A DNA stretch of 64,000 bases. Origin: Nonomuraea helvata (GTDB lineage: Bacteria; Actinomycetota; Actinomycetes; Streptosporangiales; Streptosporangiaceae). The position numbers and the translations under genes are program-made. Shown piece by piece: positions 35,741-44,632 of the stretch. Positions within the stretch are counted from its first letter, which is position 1; each line of letters opens with the position of its first letter. The stretch lies in assembly GCF_039535785.1 (NCBI RefSeq), contig NZ_BAAAXV010000005.1, forward strand, positions 744,001 through 808,000. Direction: 5' to 3'. The notes under the pieces were generated by a model. It was not told the origin of the DNA. It did no database searches and worked only from the letters and a program-made list of their open reading frames with translations.

Positions 35741-35774
35741 TAATGTTCCCTTCGTTCGTTAAACCTACGAAGGG
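35741..35774 (+). promoter_or_regulatory. Promoter with operator-like inverted repeat before the lipoprotein gene
   Basis: A TAATGT -10 candidate (35741-35746) is followed by CCCTTCGT (35748-35755) and its complement ACGAAGGG (35767-35774), 11 nt apart. The second arm contains the likely ribosome site GAAGGG, 6 nt from the ATG. The repeat overlaps the expected transcription start, so it is more likely a repressor site than an RNA hairpin. Confidence 0.5.
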
Positions 35775-35780
35775 CTTGAA

Positions 35781-36155
35781 ATGACACCCCCTCGTCGTCG
35801 CCTGGCCGTCGCGGCCGCGACGCTGACCCTTGCCGTCCTCACCACCGCCTGCGGTGCCATCGGCCAGGCTGTTGACTGCAACACCGCCGCCAGTGAGGCC
35901 AGCAAGATCGCCACCGAGTGGAGCTCCGCGATGGCGAGCGCCGCCACGGACAAGGACGCCCTCGGGAAGGCCTCGAAGACCGCGGCGGACAAGACCAAGG
36001 AGCTCGCGGGCAAGTACGACGGCGACGTCGCCGCCGCGCTGAACGACCTCGCCGCCGGGTTCGAGACCATGGAGAAGGGCGACCTGAGCAGCGCGGCCGA
36101 GTTCACCAGCAAGATCGGCGGCTTCCAGAGCAAGATCACGTCTGCCTGCTCCTGA
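35781..36155 (+). CDS. Small lipoprotein
   Basis: A 124-residue protein with a lipoprotein signal (MTPPRRRLAVAAATLTLAVL, then TTAC as cleavage box). The mature part is Ala/Lys-rich and helical (ASKTAADKTKELAGKYDGDV), with one Cys soon after the lipid anchor (VDCNTAA) and one at the end (TSACS) that could form a disulfide. The family is not recognised. Confidence 0.75.
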   Translation: MTPPRRRLAVAAATLTLAVLTTACGAIGQAVDCNTAASEASKIATEWSSAMASAATDKDALGKASKTAADKTKELAGKYDGDVAAALNDLAAGFETMEKGDLSSAAEFTSKIGGFQSKITSACS

Positions 36156-36248
36156 CGTCAGACCCGCGGTCGCCGCCCCTCCTGTGGGGGGCAGGACGGT
36201 GCGGCGGCCGCGCCACATCCGGGCCAATTCGTTCTAGTCTTGCTGCCC

Positions 36249-37712
36249 GTGACGGCTGAGATTCTGGCGGCGCGAACGGGGGCGTCCGCCGCCTTGTGGA
36301 AGGCCCGGCTCTCCGGCCACCCCGCGCGCGTGGGCGCTATGGCGCTCGTCTCCGCGGCGGTCTACGCCGTGCTGGGGCTGGTCAAGCTGGCCACGTTCCG
36401 GGCCACCACGTTCGACCTGGTGATCGTGGACCAGGCCGTGCGCAACTACGCGCACTTCCGCCCGCCGTACATCCCGGTGCGCGGCGTGTTCTCCGACCGC
36501 GGCATGGACTACGTCCAGCTCGCCGACCACTTCTCGCCGATCTACGCGCTGCTGTCGCCGTTCTACTGGATCCACGACGGGCCGGAGTCGCTGATCGTGG
36601 CGCAGGCGGCGCTGTTCGCCGCCGCGATCCCCTTCCTGTGGCGCTACACCAGGCGCGTGCTGGGCGTCGCGCCCGCCTACCTGCTCTCTGTGGCGTACGC
36701 GCTGTCGTGGCCCGTGGCGCAGGCGGTCGCGTTCGACGCGCACGAGGTGATGTTCGTCCCGCTGCTCACCGCGATCATGATCGAGCGCTACCACGCCGGC
36801 CGGACGCTGCCGGCGTTCCTGGCGATGTCCGGGCTCCTCCTGGTCAAGGAGGACATGGGGCTCATGGTCGCCGGGGTGGGGCTCTGCCTGGTCGTCATGG
36901 GCGACCGGTGGCGCGGCGCGCTCTGTGTGCTGTACGGCCTCGGCGCCGTGCTGGTCGCCCGCGGCCTGGTGACCTCGGTCTTCGGGGGCGACGCCACGGA
37001 CTACTGGGGCTACGGGCACCTCGGGAAAAACCTCCCCGACGCGCTCATGGGGATCGTCCGCGATCCCGTCTCCGCGGTCCTGCTGCCGTTCAGCGCGGAG
37101 GCCAAGGTCGACACGCTGCTCCTGCTGGCCTGGCCGACGTTGATGCTCTGCCTGCTCTCGCCGCTGTCGTTGGCGGCGCTGCCCCACGTGCTCGAACGCA
37201 TGCTGTCCGACCGCGACCAGTGGTGGCAGGCCGACTTCCAGTACAGCGCGTTCACCGTGATCATCCTGTTCTGCGCGGGCGTGGACGGGCTGGCCAGGCT
37301 GCTGCGATGGCTCAAGCGCTCCGACGACCGCTCGCTCAAGCTGGCCTGGGCGGCGGCGGCCTGCGCGGTCGCGCTCACCCTGGTGCCCAAGTTCGCGCTG
37401 GACCAGCTCTACCATCCGGCCTTCTACAAGGAGCCCAAGGCGGCCGCCGCCGCGGAGGCCGCGAGCAAGGTGCCCTCCGGGGTCACCGTCGAGGCGGTCA
37501 ACTCCCTCGGCCCCGCCCTGAGCTCCAGGACCACGGTCCTGCTGTGGACGGCCAAGTCGCACGGCGCTCCGTGGGTCGTGGCCGACACCGCACGCTGGGA
37601 GTTCCCCTTCGGCTCCCCCGACGAGCAGCTCGCGGTGGTCGGCGGCCTGCAGGCCAACGGGTACACGAAGGTCTTCGAGCGCGACGGCTACGTGGTCCTG
37701 CGACGCGACTGA
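36249..37712 (+). CDS. DUF2079 family membrane protein
   Basis: A 487-residue polytopic protein with DUF2079 features: TTFDLVIVDQAVRNYAHFR, DHFSPIYALLSPFYWI, DAHEVMFVPLLTA and LLVKEDMGLM. The family resembles GT-C glycosyltransferases that use lipid-linked sugars. A TAGTCT -10 at 36235-36240 is 8 nt before the GTG at 36249, so the mRNA is likely leaderless; a TTG at 36240 lies within the -10. Neighbours (GT4, PIG-L, flippase-like) suggest envelope glycan work. Confidence 0.85.
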   Translation: MTAEILAARTGASAALWKARLSGHPARVGAMALVSAAVYAVLGLVKLATFRATTFDLVIVDQAVRNYAHFRPPYIPVRGVFSDRGMDYVQLADHFSPIYALLSPFYWIHDGPESLIVAQAALFAAAIPFLWRYTRRVLGVAPAYLLSVAYALSWPVAQAVAFDAHEVMFVPLLTAIMIERYHAGRTLPAFLAMSGLLLVKEDMGLMVAGVGLCLVVMGDRWRGALCVLYGLGAVLVARGLVTSVFGGDATDYWGYGHLGKNLPDALMGIVRDPVSAVLLPFSAEAKVDTLLLLAWPTLMLCLLSPLSLAALPHVLERMLSDRDQWWQADFQYSAFTVIILFCAGVDGLARLLRWLKRSDDRSLKLAWAAAACAVALTLVPKFALDQLYHPAFYKEPKAAAAAEAASKVPSGVTVEAVNSLGPALSSRTTVLLWTAKSHGAPWVVADTARWEFPFGSPDEQLAVVGGLQANGYTKVFERDGYVVLRRD

Positions 37713-38800
37713 ACCGCCTCCCCGTAGGCCCGCTCGAACCCCGCCAGAACCGTGGGCCACGAGCCCGCGGCCGGGACCGTCGCGCGGTTGTGCGCGGCGA
37801 TCGACTCGCGCAGCCCGGAGTCCGTGCACAGGCGCGCCACCGCGCGGGCCAGGTCGCCGAGCGTACGGCCGAGCAGCCCCTCCGTGCCGTTCCCGACGAA
37901 GTCGGCGACGCCGCTCTGCGCCCTGGCCACCACGGGCAGACCCGCGGCCCGCGCCTCGAGCGCCGCGATGCCGAACGACTCGCGCGGCGCGGGCGCCACG
38001 AACACGTCCGCGGACTCCAACACCTTCGCGATCTGCTCGCGGGTGTAGCGGCCGGGCAGGGAGACCCAGTCGGCCATGCCGTGCCTGGCGAGAAACCGTT
38101 CCATCTGACCGCGGGCCGGGCCGTCGCCGACGATCGTGGCGCGCATGGGGATCCGGGCGGGCACCCGCGCCCTGGTCGCCTGGAGCAGCTTCAGCAGGCG
38201 CACGGGCTGCTTGCGCGGCGCCAGCCGGCCCACCGCGACGATGTGCACCTCGTCGCGGCGGTCGCGGATCCCAGGAGGCGGCGCCCAGCCGGACAGGTCG
38301 AGGCCGTTGGAGACCACCCGCACCGGCACCTCGGGCCCGGCCACGGCGCGGATCGGGGCCGCCGCCGCGTTGCTGACCGTGGTCGCCACCAGCCCCCACC
38401 GCTGCCAGCCGAACGCCAGCCGCAGCAGCCGGTAGACCATCCGCGTGACCGGGTCCCACATGCTGTGCACGGTCACCACGCACGGCGCCCCAGCCTTCGC
38501 GGCGGCCCGCACGCCCATCCAGGCGAACGGCGAGACCGCCCCCGTGTGGACGTGCACCACGTCCGGGCGCAGTGAGGTGATGCGGCGCGTGAGATGCCCC
38601 ACGCCGAACGGGTGCACCGGCAGGTCGAACGGCATCCTGGCGACGATCCTGTGGACGCCCGGCAGCTCCTCGCCCCTGGTCGCCGTGGCCACGGAGACGT
38701 CGTGTCCCGCCTCGCGCTGCATCCGCACGAGATCGGCCACCTGGACCTCGATCCCCCCGAGTCGCGGCAGGTAACAGTCACTCACGTGAAAGATCCGCAC
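37688..38800 (-). CDS. Glycosyltransferase family 4
   Basis: A 370-residue GT-B enzyme. The N-terminal acceptor domain carries YLPRLGGIEVQVADLVRMQR and VVHVHTGAVSPFAW. The donor domain carries VAVGRLAPRKQPVRLLKLLQ and the E-x7-E region APRESFGIAALEARAAG. It uses a nucleotide sugar; the acceptor is unknown. The GTG start is 7 nt downstream of a TAGTCT -10, so it is probably leaderless. It overlaps the DUF2079 gene end by 25 nt. Confidence 0.9.
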   Translation of the reverse strand: MRIFHVSDCYLPRLGGIEVQVADLVRMQREAGHDVSVATATRGEELPGVHRIVARMPFDLPVHPFGVGHLTRRITSLRPDVVHVHTGAVSPFAWMGVRAAAKAGAPCVVTVHSMWDPVTRMVYRLLRLAFGWQRWGLVATTVSNAAAAPIRAVAGPEVPVRVVSNGLDLSGWAPPPGIRDRRDEVHIVAVGRLAPRKQPVRLLKLLQATRARVPARIPMRATIVGDGPARGQMERFLARHGMADWVSLPGRYTREQIAKVLESADVFVAPAPRESFGIAALEARAAGLPVVARAQSGVADFVGNGTEGLLGRTLGDLARAVARLCTDSGLRESIAAHNRATVPAAGSWPTVLAGFERAYGEAVQSRRRTT

Positions 38801-38807
38801 CCCTCCC

Positions 38808-38817
38808 AGACTAATCT
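38808..38817. promoter_or_regulatory. Divergent promoter with overlapping -10 boxes
   Basis: AGACTAATCT contains a plus-strand -10 TAATCT (38812-38817) and a minus-strand -10 TAGTCT (38813-38808) sharing two bases. Each is 6-7 nt from a GTG start (38824 plus, 38800 minus). Both transcripts would be leaderless, with starts about 24 bp apart, so the two genes compete for or share one melted region. Confidence 0.65.
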
Positions 38818-38823
38818 GGGCGT

Positions 38824-39642
38824 GTGCCTCCACGTACCGCTGTGTTCTTCCATGCCCATCCCGACGACGAGGCCCTGCTGACGGCGGGCACCATGGCGAT
38901 GCTCGCGGCCGAGGGGCACCGCGTGGTGCTCGTGGTGGCCACCGCGGGCGAACGCGGCCTGGCCGATATGGAGCCGGGCGAGGCGCTCGGCGAGACCAGG
39001 CTCAAGGAGCTCTACCAGTCGGCGGCGATGCTCGGCTGCGCGCGCGTGGAGTGCCTCGGATACGGCGACTCCGGGCTGAGTCCCAAGGGCGGCATCGCCG
39101 AGGAGCGGCCCGACAACGCCTTCATCGACGCCGACACGGAGGAGGCGGCCAAGGCACTGGCCGCGATCCTGCAGGAGGAGAAGGCGGACCTGCTGGCGAT
39201 CTACGATCCGGCGGGCGGCTACGGGCACCCCGACCACGTGCAGGTGCACCGGGTGGGCAAGCGGGCGGCGAAGATCGCCGGTACGGAGATCGTCCTGGAG
39301 GCGACGGTCAACCGCGATCCGCTGGTCAGGCTGCTGCGGCTGGCGGGCCGGTTCTACAAGTTCCCGCCGGAGTTCGACGTGCGGACGTTCGAGAGCGCGT
39401 ACTCGTCGAACGAGACGATCACCCACCGGGTCAATGTCCGGAAATATACGAAACAGAAGCGGGCGTCCATGGCCGCGCACGCCTCCCAGGCCAGCGGCGG
39501 CGACAGCGACCGCACGCTCGCCGTCATGCTCAAGGTCCCCGGCCCGATCTACCGGTTCGTCTTCGGCACCGAGTGGTACGTACGCCGTGACCTGCCGCCC
39601 GGCACCCGGCTGACTCATCCCTTCGACCAGTGGCCCAAATAA
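38824..39642 (+). CDS. PIG-L family deacetylase
   Basis: A 272-residue LmbE-like zinc deacetylase. The metal site is FHAHPDDEAL near the N-terminus with the later GYGHPDHVQVH. Family members remove acetyl groups from N-acetylglucosamine-type sugars (GlcNAc-PI, MshB, Bca). Head-to-head pairing with a GT4 recalls glycosyltransferase/deacetylase pairs such as MshA/MshB, but the sugar here is unknown. Confidence 0.9.
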   Translation: MPPRTAVFFHAHPDDEALLTAGTMAMLAAEGHRVVLVVATAGERGLADMEPGEALGETRLKELYQSAAMLGCARVECLGYGDSGLSPKGGIAEERPDNAFIDADTEEAAKALAAILQEEKADLLAIYDPAGGYGHPDHVQVHRVGKRAAKIAGTEIVLEATVNRDPLVRLLRLAGRFYKFPPEFDVRTFESAYSSNETITHRVNVRKYTKQKRASMAAHASQASGGDSDRTLAVMLKVPGPIYRFVFGTEWYVRRDLPPGTRLTHPFDQWPK

Positions 39643-39691
39643 TCCTCCAGAAGGACGTTGTCGCTCCGGCGACCCGTCAGACTGGACCCCG

Positions 39692-40750
39692 ATGAAGAAC
39701 AAGTGGCTCCAGACCGCCCTGTCCGTGCTGTCGCTCGGACTCGCCGTGCTGCTCGTGGTCTACCTGCCGCAGATCGTCCACACGCTCACCGGCAAGCCCG
39801 TCTCCTGGCGCCAGATCGGCGCCGTCTTCGGCACGCTCGGGGCCGGTGAGATCGCGCTGATGAGCGCGCTGTGGCTGCTGAGCCTGCTGGCGTACACGTT
39901 CGTGCTGACCAACTCCCTGCCCGGCCTCAACAACCTGCAGGGCCTCACCATCAACGCGGCGGGCAGCGCGGTCAGCAACCTGCTGCCGTTCGGCGGGGCG
40001 GTCGGCGTGGCGGTGACGTTCGCGATGACCAAGGGCTGGGGCTTCACCAGCCGGTCGATCGTGGTGATGACGCTGGTCAGCGGCATCTGGAACACGTTGT
40101 TCAGGTTCATCCTGCCGGCCGTCGGGATCATCGCGCTGCTGGCGGCGGGCAAGGCGCCCAACGCGACCGTCGCGAACGCCGGGTGGACGGGGGCCATCTC
40201 GATCCTCGTGCTCTGCGTGATCGTGGCCGTCGCCCTCTACTGGGAGCGCGCCGCCGACGTGCTCGGCCGCGCGCTCGACGGCATCACCCGGCTGCTCCGG
40301 CTGAAGTTCCATGCCTCGGACGCGTTCCACAAGCTGCGCGCCGACACCGCCGGCGTCGTCAGGACCCGGTGGCTCGGGCTCTCGCTCGGCATGGTGTTCT
40401 TCCTCGGCTTCCAGTGGGCGATCATGGCGGCCTGCATGTACGCCACCGGCGCCTGGCCTGGCCCGGCCGAGTCGATCGCCGTCTTCGCGCTGTCCAGGGT
40501 CCTGACCAGCGCCCTGATCACGCCCAGCGGGGCGGGGATCATGGAGAGCGGCGTGGCCGCCCTGCTCATCTCCGCGTTCGGCGTGCCGGCCACTCCCGCC
40601 ATCGCCACCGCGCTGCTTTTCGGCTTCTGGACTTACACTATCGAGATCCCGTTCGGCGGCCTGGCACTGGGCGCATGGGCGCTGCTGCGCAGGCGCAACG
40701 GCCGGAACGCCGGCGCGGAGCCCCCGTCCGCGATCTCGAAGGCCCAGTAG
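39692..40750 (+). CDS. Flippase-like integral membrane protein (UPF0104/LPG-synthase-domain type)
   Basis: A 352-residue protein with about eight membrane helices. Family features are AAGSAVSNLLPFGGAVGVAVT in the first half and ITPSGAGIMESGVAALL in the second, the paired glycine/proline motifs of the AglD/MprF-flippase group. It follows the PIG-L gene by 49 nt and may move a lipid or lipid-linked sugar made by the neighbouring enzymes. Confidence 0.85.
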   Translation: MKNKWLQTALSVLSLGLAVLLVVYLPQIVHTLTGKPVSWRQIGAVFGTLGAGEIALMSALWLLSLLAYTFVLTNSLPGLNNLQGLTINAAGSAVSNLLPFGGAVGVAVTFAMTKGWGFTSRSIVVMTLVSGIWNTLFRFILPAVGIIALLAAGKAPNATVANAGWTGAISILVLCVIVAVALYWERAADVLGRALDGITRLLRLKFHASDAFHKLRADTAGVVRTRWLGLSLGMVFFLGFQWAIMAACMYATGAWPGPAESIAVFALSRVLTSALITPSGAGIMESGVAALLISAFGVPATPAIATALLFGFWTYTIEIPFGGLALGAWALLRRRNGRNAGAEPPSAISKAQ

Positions 40751-40816
40751 TGACAATCCCAAACCCATCAAAGACCTTGTGCGTGATTCCTAGGCCCGCA
40801 TAGCGTGGCGGCTGAC

Positions 40817-43800
40817 ATGGTGGCGTTCCGAGTTCTGGGGCCAGTCGAGGCGTACGAACAAGACGACGAACTCGACCTCGGCGGGTTGCGGCAGCGGGCC
40901 GTCCTCGCCCGACTTCTCGTGGCCAGAGGTCAGGTCGTGCCCGTTGACACGCTTCTTTACGATCTGTGGGACGACGACGCGGCAAAGGGCGCGCAGTCGG
41001 GTCTGCAGGTCTACATCTCGCGCCTGCGGCGGGTGCTGGAGCCCGGCCGCCCGCGCGGCGGGCCCAACCGGCTGCTGGTGACGGTCGCGTCCGGCTACGC
41101 GTTGCGGGTGGCCGCCGACCAGGTCGACGCGCTCAGCTTCGAGCAGCTCGTACGCGCGGCGGGCGAGCATCTCGAGGAGGGCGATCCGCAGTCCGCCCGC
41201 GGCCGCCTGCAGAAGGCTCTGGGGCTGTGGCGCGGCACCCCGTACTCCGACTTCGCCGACCAGTCGTGGGCGGAGGCCGAGGTCAACCGCCTGGCGGAGC
41301 TGCGTCTCGTGACGCGCGAGCGGCACGCCGACACCGGCCTGCGGCTGGGCCTGCACGCCGAGACCGTGCCCGACCTCGAGGCGCTGACCACCGAGCACCC
41401 GCTGCGCGAGGAGGGCTGGCGGCTGCTGGCGCTCGGCCTCTACCGGTGCGGCCGGCAGGGCGACGCGCTGGCCGCGCTGCGCAGGGCCAGGAACATCCTG
41501 GCCGACGAACTGGGCATCGACCCGGGTCCCGCGCTGCGCAAGCTGGAGTCCGACATCCTCGCCCAGTCGCCGGAGCTGGACCTCGCCGTCCCCGCGCGGC
41601 CCACGCGTCCGGCGCCGGTCACCGACACCTGGCCGCCCAGGCCGGCCGCGGCCGTCGAGCCGCCGCCGCTGGAGCCCGAGCCGTTCGTCGGCCGCGACGC
41701 CGAGCTGGCCAGGCTGACCACGACCGCCTCGCGCACGGGCAGGTTCCAGGTCGCGATCGTGGCCGGGGTCGCGGGCGCGGGCAAGACCACGCTGCTGCGC
41801 CAGCTCGAGAGCAGGCTCTCCACTGACGGCTGGATCGCCGCGTCCGGCGCGTGCCCCGACTCCAGCGCCACCCCGCCGGGCTGGGCCTGGGTGGAGATCC
41901 TGCGCTCGCTCACCGCCGTGTCCGGCGCGGGCGAATACGCGCAGCTGCTCGCGCCGCTGCTCGACGACGCCGCCCCCGACCCCGACGAGGACGAGGCGTC
42001 CGGCGGCTTCCGGCTGCACCGCGCGGTCGGCGGTTACCTGGCCGGGGTCGCGCGCCGGGCGCCGGTGCTGCTGACGCTCGAGGACCTCCACTGGGCCGAC
42101 GACCAGACGCTCGCCCTGCTGCGCGCGCTGCCCAGCCTGCTGGCCACCAGCCGGGTGCTGCTGGTGGTGACGTGCCGGGACAACGAGCTCGACGACCGCC
42201 AGTCCGACGTGCTGGCCGCGCTGGCCAGGCTGGGCCCGGTGCGCGTGAGCCTGTCGGGGCTCGACCCCAAGGCCGTGGCCGAGCTGGTCAAGGCGACGTG
42301 CGTACGCGAGATCGACGAGGACGCGGTCGAGTCGATCGTCGAGCGCACGGGCGGCAACCCGTTCTTCGTCCGCGAGACCGTCCGCCTGCTCGACTCCGAG
42401 GGCGCGGCCGACCGGGCCAGCGCCGCCGAGGTGCTCTCGCAGGTGCCCTCCGGCGTGCGTGACGTGCTGCGGCGGCGCATCTCGCGGCTGCCCTCGGGGG
42501 CGCAGCAGATCCTGCTGCAGGCCGCCGTGATCGGGCGCGACGTCGATCTCGACGTGCTGATCGCCGTGTCCGGCGACGCGGACGCCGTGATCGAGGCCGT
42601 CGAGGCGGCGCTGCTGGCCGGGCTGGTGACCGAGCCGGGTCCCGGGCAGCTCAGGTTCGACCACGACCTGGTGCGCGACACGATCTACTCCGACGCCTCC
42701 AGGCTCCGCCGCACCAGGCTGCACGCGGCCGTGGCGGCGGTCATCGAGCACCAGCGGCCGTCCGACGTGGCGGCGCTGGCCCACCACTACTTCCTGGCCG
42801 ACGCGGCCGGCAAGGCGGTCCACTACGCGGGGCTCGCGGCCGAGCAGGCCGAGCGGCGCTTCGCCCACCGCGAGGCGGCCACGCTGTGGGAGCAGGCCAT
42901 CGCGGCGTTCGACCGCTCGCGCGACGACCAGAGCGGCGCGCAGACGCCGGAGCGCACGAAGGAACGCCTGCGGCTCATGCTCCGCCAGATCAGGGCGCTG
43001 GCGCTGTGCGGCGACATGACGGCGGCCCGGCTGCTGCGACGCCAGGCCATGGACGCCGCGCTGCCGCTGGGCGACCTGGAGATCACCGCGAAGGTGGCGG
43101 CGTCGCTGGCCGTGCCGCACAAGGGCATGGCGCGCGACTTCACCCGCACGGCGTGGGAGATCGTGGACGTCACCGAGAAGGCGCTCATGGAGCTGCCCGA
43201 GGGTGAGCAGCGGCTGCGGGCCAGCCTGCTGACCACGCTGGCGCTGGAGCTGGAGGGCTCCTCCTCGCCGGAGCGCGGCCGCCAGGCGTCCCTGGAGGCG
43301 CTGGAGCTGGCCAGGCAGAGCGGCGACCCGACGCTGATCGCGGCGGCGCTGAGCGGGCGGCTGCGGCAGTCGTACGACATCCCGGCGGTGGACAGCCGCG
43401 AGAGCATCGGCAGGGAGCTGCTGGAGGTCGCACAGCGCTCGGGGCAGATGGCCACGCAGGCGCTGGCCCACCTGGTGCTCCTGGAGTGCGCGGCGGCCAG
43501 GGGCGAGTTCACGGTCGCCGACGAGCACGCTGCCGCCGCCGACCGCCTGGCCAAGCAGTACGACCTGTCGGCCCCCGCCGCGGTCGTGGTCTGGTACTCG
43601 GGCCAGCGGCTGATGATCTCCGGCGACTACGCGGGCGCCGAGCGGGCCTACCGCGAGGCGGCCAGGATGACCGCGCGGGCGGGCATGCTGGAGGGCCGCC
43701 AGGACCTCCCGTTGATCACGACCTTCTGCCTGCACCTGGTCGACGGCCGGGCGGCCGAGATGGTCGACCTGCTCGCGGAGGCCCACCTGCGCGGCGCCAA

Positions 43801-44209
43801 GTGGACGCTCGACGCGTACGCGCTGGCCCTGGCCTCGGCGGGGCACCTCCAGGACGCCAAGGCCGTGGCCGCCACCCGTCCGCCGGTGCGTCCCGACTTC
43901 CTCTACGAGCTGGCGATGACCTGGCGGGCCCTGGCCGGCATGCTGCTCGACGACCGGGAGCGGATGGTCGACTGCTACGACAAGCTCAAGCCGTTCGCCG
44001 ACCGGGTGGCGGGCGCGGGCACCGGCGTGGTGGCGCTGTGGCCGGTGGCGCTGACGCTCGGAGACCTCGCCATCCGCCTGGGGCAGCCCGACGCCGCGCG
44101 CGACCACTACACGAAGGCGCTGGAGGTGGCCGAGCGGGTCGGCGTGCCGCGCTGGGTGGAGGCGGCGCAGCGGTCGGTCAGCAGCTCACCTGGCAACGGA
44201 CGCTCCTGA
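40817..44209 (+). CDS. AfsR/SARP-type regulator with BTAD, AAA and TPR-like domains
   Basis: A 1130-residue regulator. In order: OmpR-type winged helix (residues 1-95, QSGLQVYISRLRRVLEP), bacterial transcriptional activation domain (about 100-245), AAA ATPase with Walker A VAGVAGAGKTTLL near residue 317 and Walker B-like LLTLEDLHWADD, and a long helical TPR-like C-terminus. Such proteins often activate secondary-metabolite or developmental genes, but no biosynthetic cluster is visible here. A TAGCGT -10 at 40801-40806 suggests a leaderless or near-leaderless start at the ATG 40817. Confidence 0.9.
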   Translation: MVAFRVLGPVEAYEQDDELDLGGLRQRAVLARLLVARGQVVPVDTLLYDLWDDDAAKGAQSGLQVYISRLRRVLEPGRPRGGPNRLLVTVASGYALRVAADQVDALSFEQLVRAAGEHLEEGDPQSARGRLQKALGLWRGTPYSDFADQSWAEAEVNRLAELRLVTRERHADTGLRLGLHAETVPDLEALTTEHPLREEGWRLLALGLYRCGRQGDALAALRRARNILADELGIDPGPALRKLESDILAQSPELDLAVPARPTRPAPVTDTWPPRPAAAVEPPPLEPEPFVGRDAELARLTTTASRTGRFQVAIVAGVAGAGKTTLLRQLESRLSTDGWIAASGACPDSSATPPGWAWVEILRSLTAVSGAGEYAQLLAPLLDDAAPDPDEDEASGGFRLHRAVGGYLAGVARRAPVLLTLEDLHWADDQTLALLRALPSLLATSRVLLVVTCRDNELDDRQSDVLAALARLGPVRVSLSGLDPKAVAELVKATCVREIDEDAVESIVERTGGNPFFVRETVRLLDSEGAADRASAAEVLSQVPSGVRDVLRRRISRLPSGAQQILLQAAVIGRDVDLDVLIAVSGDADAVIEAVEAALLAGLVTEPGPGQLRFDHDLVRDTIYSDASRLRRTRLHAAVAAVIEHQRPSDVAALAHHYFLADAAGKAVHYAGLAAEQAERRFAHREAATLWEQAIAAFDRSRDDQSGAQTPERTKERLRLMLRQIRALALCGDMTAARLLRRQAMDAALPLGDLEITAKVAASLAVPHKGMARDFTRTAWEIVDVTEKALMELPEGEQRLRASLLTTLALELEGSSSPERGRQASLEALELARQSGDPTLIAAALSGRLRQSYDIPAVDSRESIGRELLEVAQRSGQMATQALAHLVLLECAAARGEFTVADEHAAAADRLAKQYDLSAPAAVVVWYSGQRLMISGDYAGAERAYREAARMTARAGMLEGRQDLPLITTFCLHLVDGRAAEMVDLLAEAHLRGAKWTLDAYALALASAGHLQDAKAVAATRPPVRPDFLYELAMTWRALAGMLLDDRERMVDCYDKLKPFADRVAGAGTGVVALWPVALTLGDLAIRLGQPDAARDHYTKALEVAERVGVPRWVEAAQRSVSSSPGNGRS

Positions 44210-44254
44210 CGGCGGTCGGTCAGCAGCTCACCTGGCAACGGGCGCTCTTGACGG
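44171..44254. repeat. 42-bp tandem duplication across the regulator stop codon
   Basis: Two copies (44171-44212 and 44213-44254) differ at only two positions (44200/44242 and 44206/44248). The first contains the stop of the AfsR-like gene; the second enters the end of the convergent small gene. The length is a multiple of three. Confidence 0.85.
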
Positions 44255-44482
44255 CCTCGGCGCCTTGGACCGGCTGACCGCCACGGGCCGCTCCTGCAGT
44301 GGCTCGGTGACGGGCATCTCGCGGGCCGACAGGGTGACAGTCGTCACAGGCGCGGGCTCGCTGCCGGCCCCGTCGTGGACGGAGACGCCGGCGTACGCGC
44401 CGGTGAAGGCCAGGGACGCCACGAGGAGCTTGGCCGCGTTCGTGACGCCGCAGGCCAGGACCGCTGCGCTTCTCCCCGGCAT
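44228..44482 (-). CDS. Small exported protein
   Basis: An 84-residue protein with an N-terminal hydrophobic segment (AAKLLVASLAFTGAYAGVSV) after a basic start (MPGRSAA), then a Thr/Pro-rich tail (PVTTVTLSAREMPVTEPLQE). It looks exported or membrane-anchored, and the family is unknown. The ATG at 44482 has AAGGGGG 6 nt upstream. Its last codons lie in the second copy of the 42-bp duplication, so its C-terminus is recent. Confidence 0.6.
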   Translation of the reverse strand: MPGRSAAVLACGVTNAAKLLVASLAFTGAYAGVSVHDGAGSEPAPVTTVTLSAREMPVTEPLQERPVAVSRSKAPRPSRAPVAR

Positions 44483-44593
44483 GTCCAACCCCCTTCTGCC
44501 TCACCCCTAGAGTGAGGCTGGGTGGTTGAGTCCTGGTTGTCGCCTGGTTGCCGTGGCTTGCAAGCTGGTGTGGCGGAAACTTTCAGCTTGAAC

Positions 44594-44612
44594 TAAGGTA
44601 AGCCTGACCTAA
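44594..44612 (+). promoter_or_regulatory. IdeR/DmdR-type iron box
   Basis: TAAGGTAAGCCTGACCTAA matches the 19-bp iron-box consensus TTAGGTTAGGCTAACCTAA at 15 of 19 positions, including both outer AGGT/ACCT arms. It lies 20 nt upstream of the DedA-like start and between two divergent genes, so iron-dependent repression of one or both is predicted. Confidence 0.65.
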
Positions 44613-44632
44613 GACTTGGGAGGGGTGTGCGG

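Noticed and set aside
40790-44107. A 1100-codon open frame on the minus strand opposite the AfsR-like regulator
   Set aside because: Shadow frame caused by the G/C bias at third positions. Its translation is rich in Arg, Gly, Gln and His without domain motifs, while the plus frame has clear domains.
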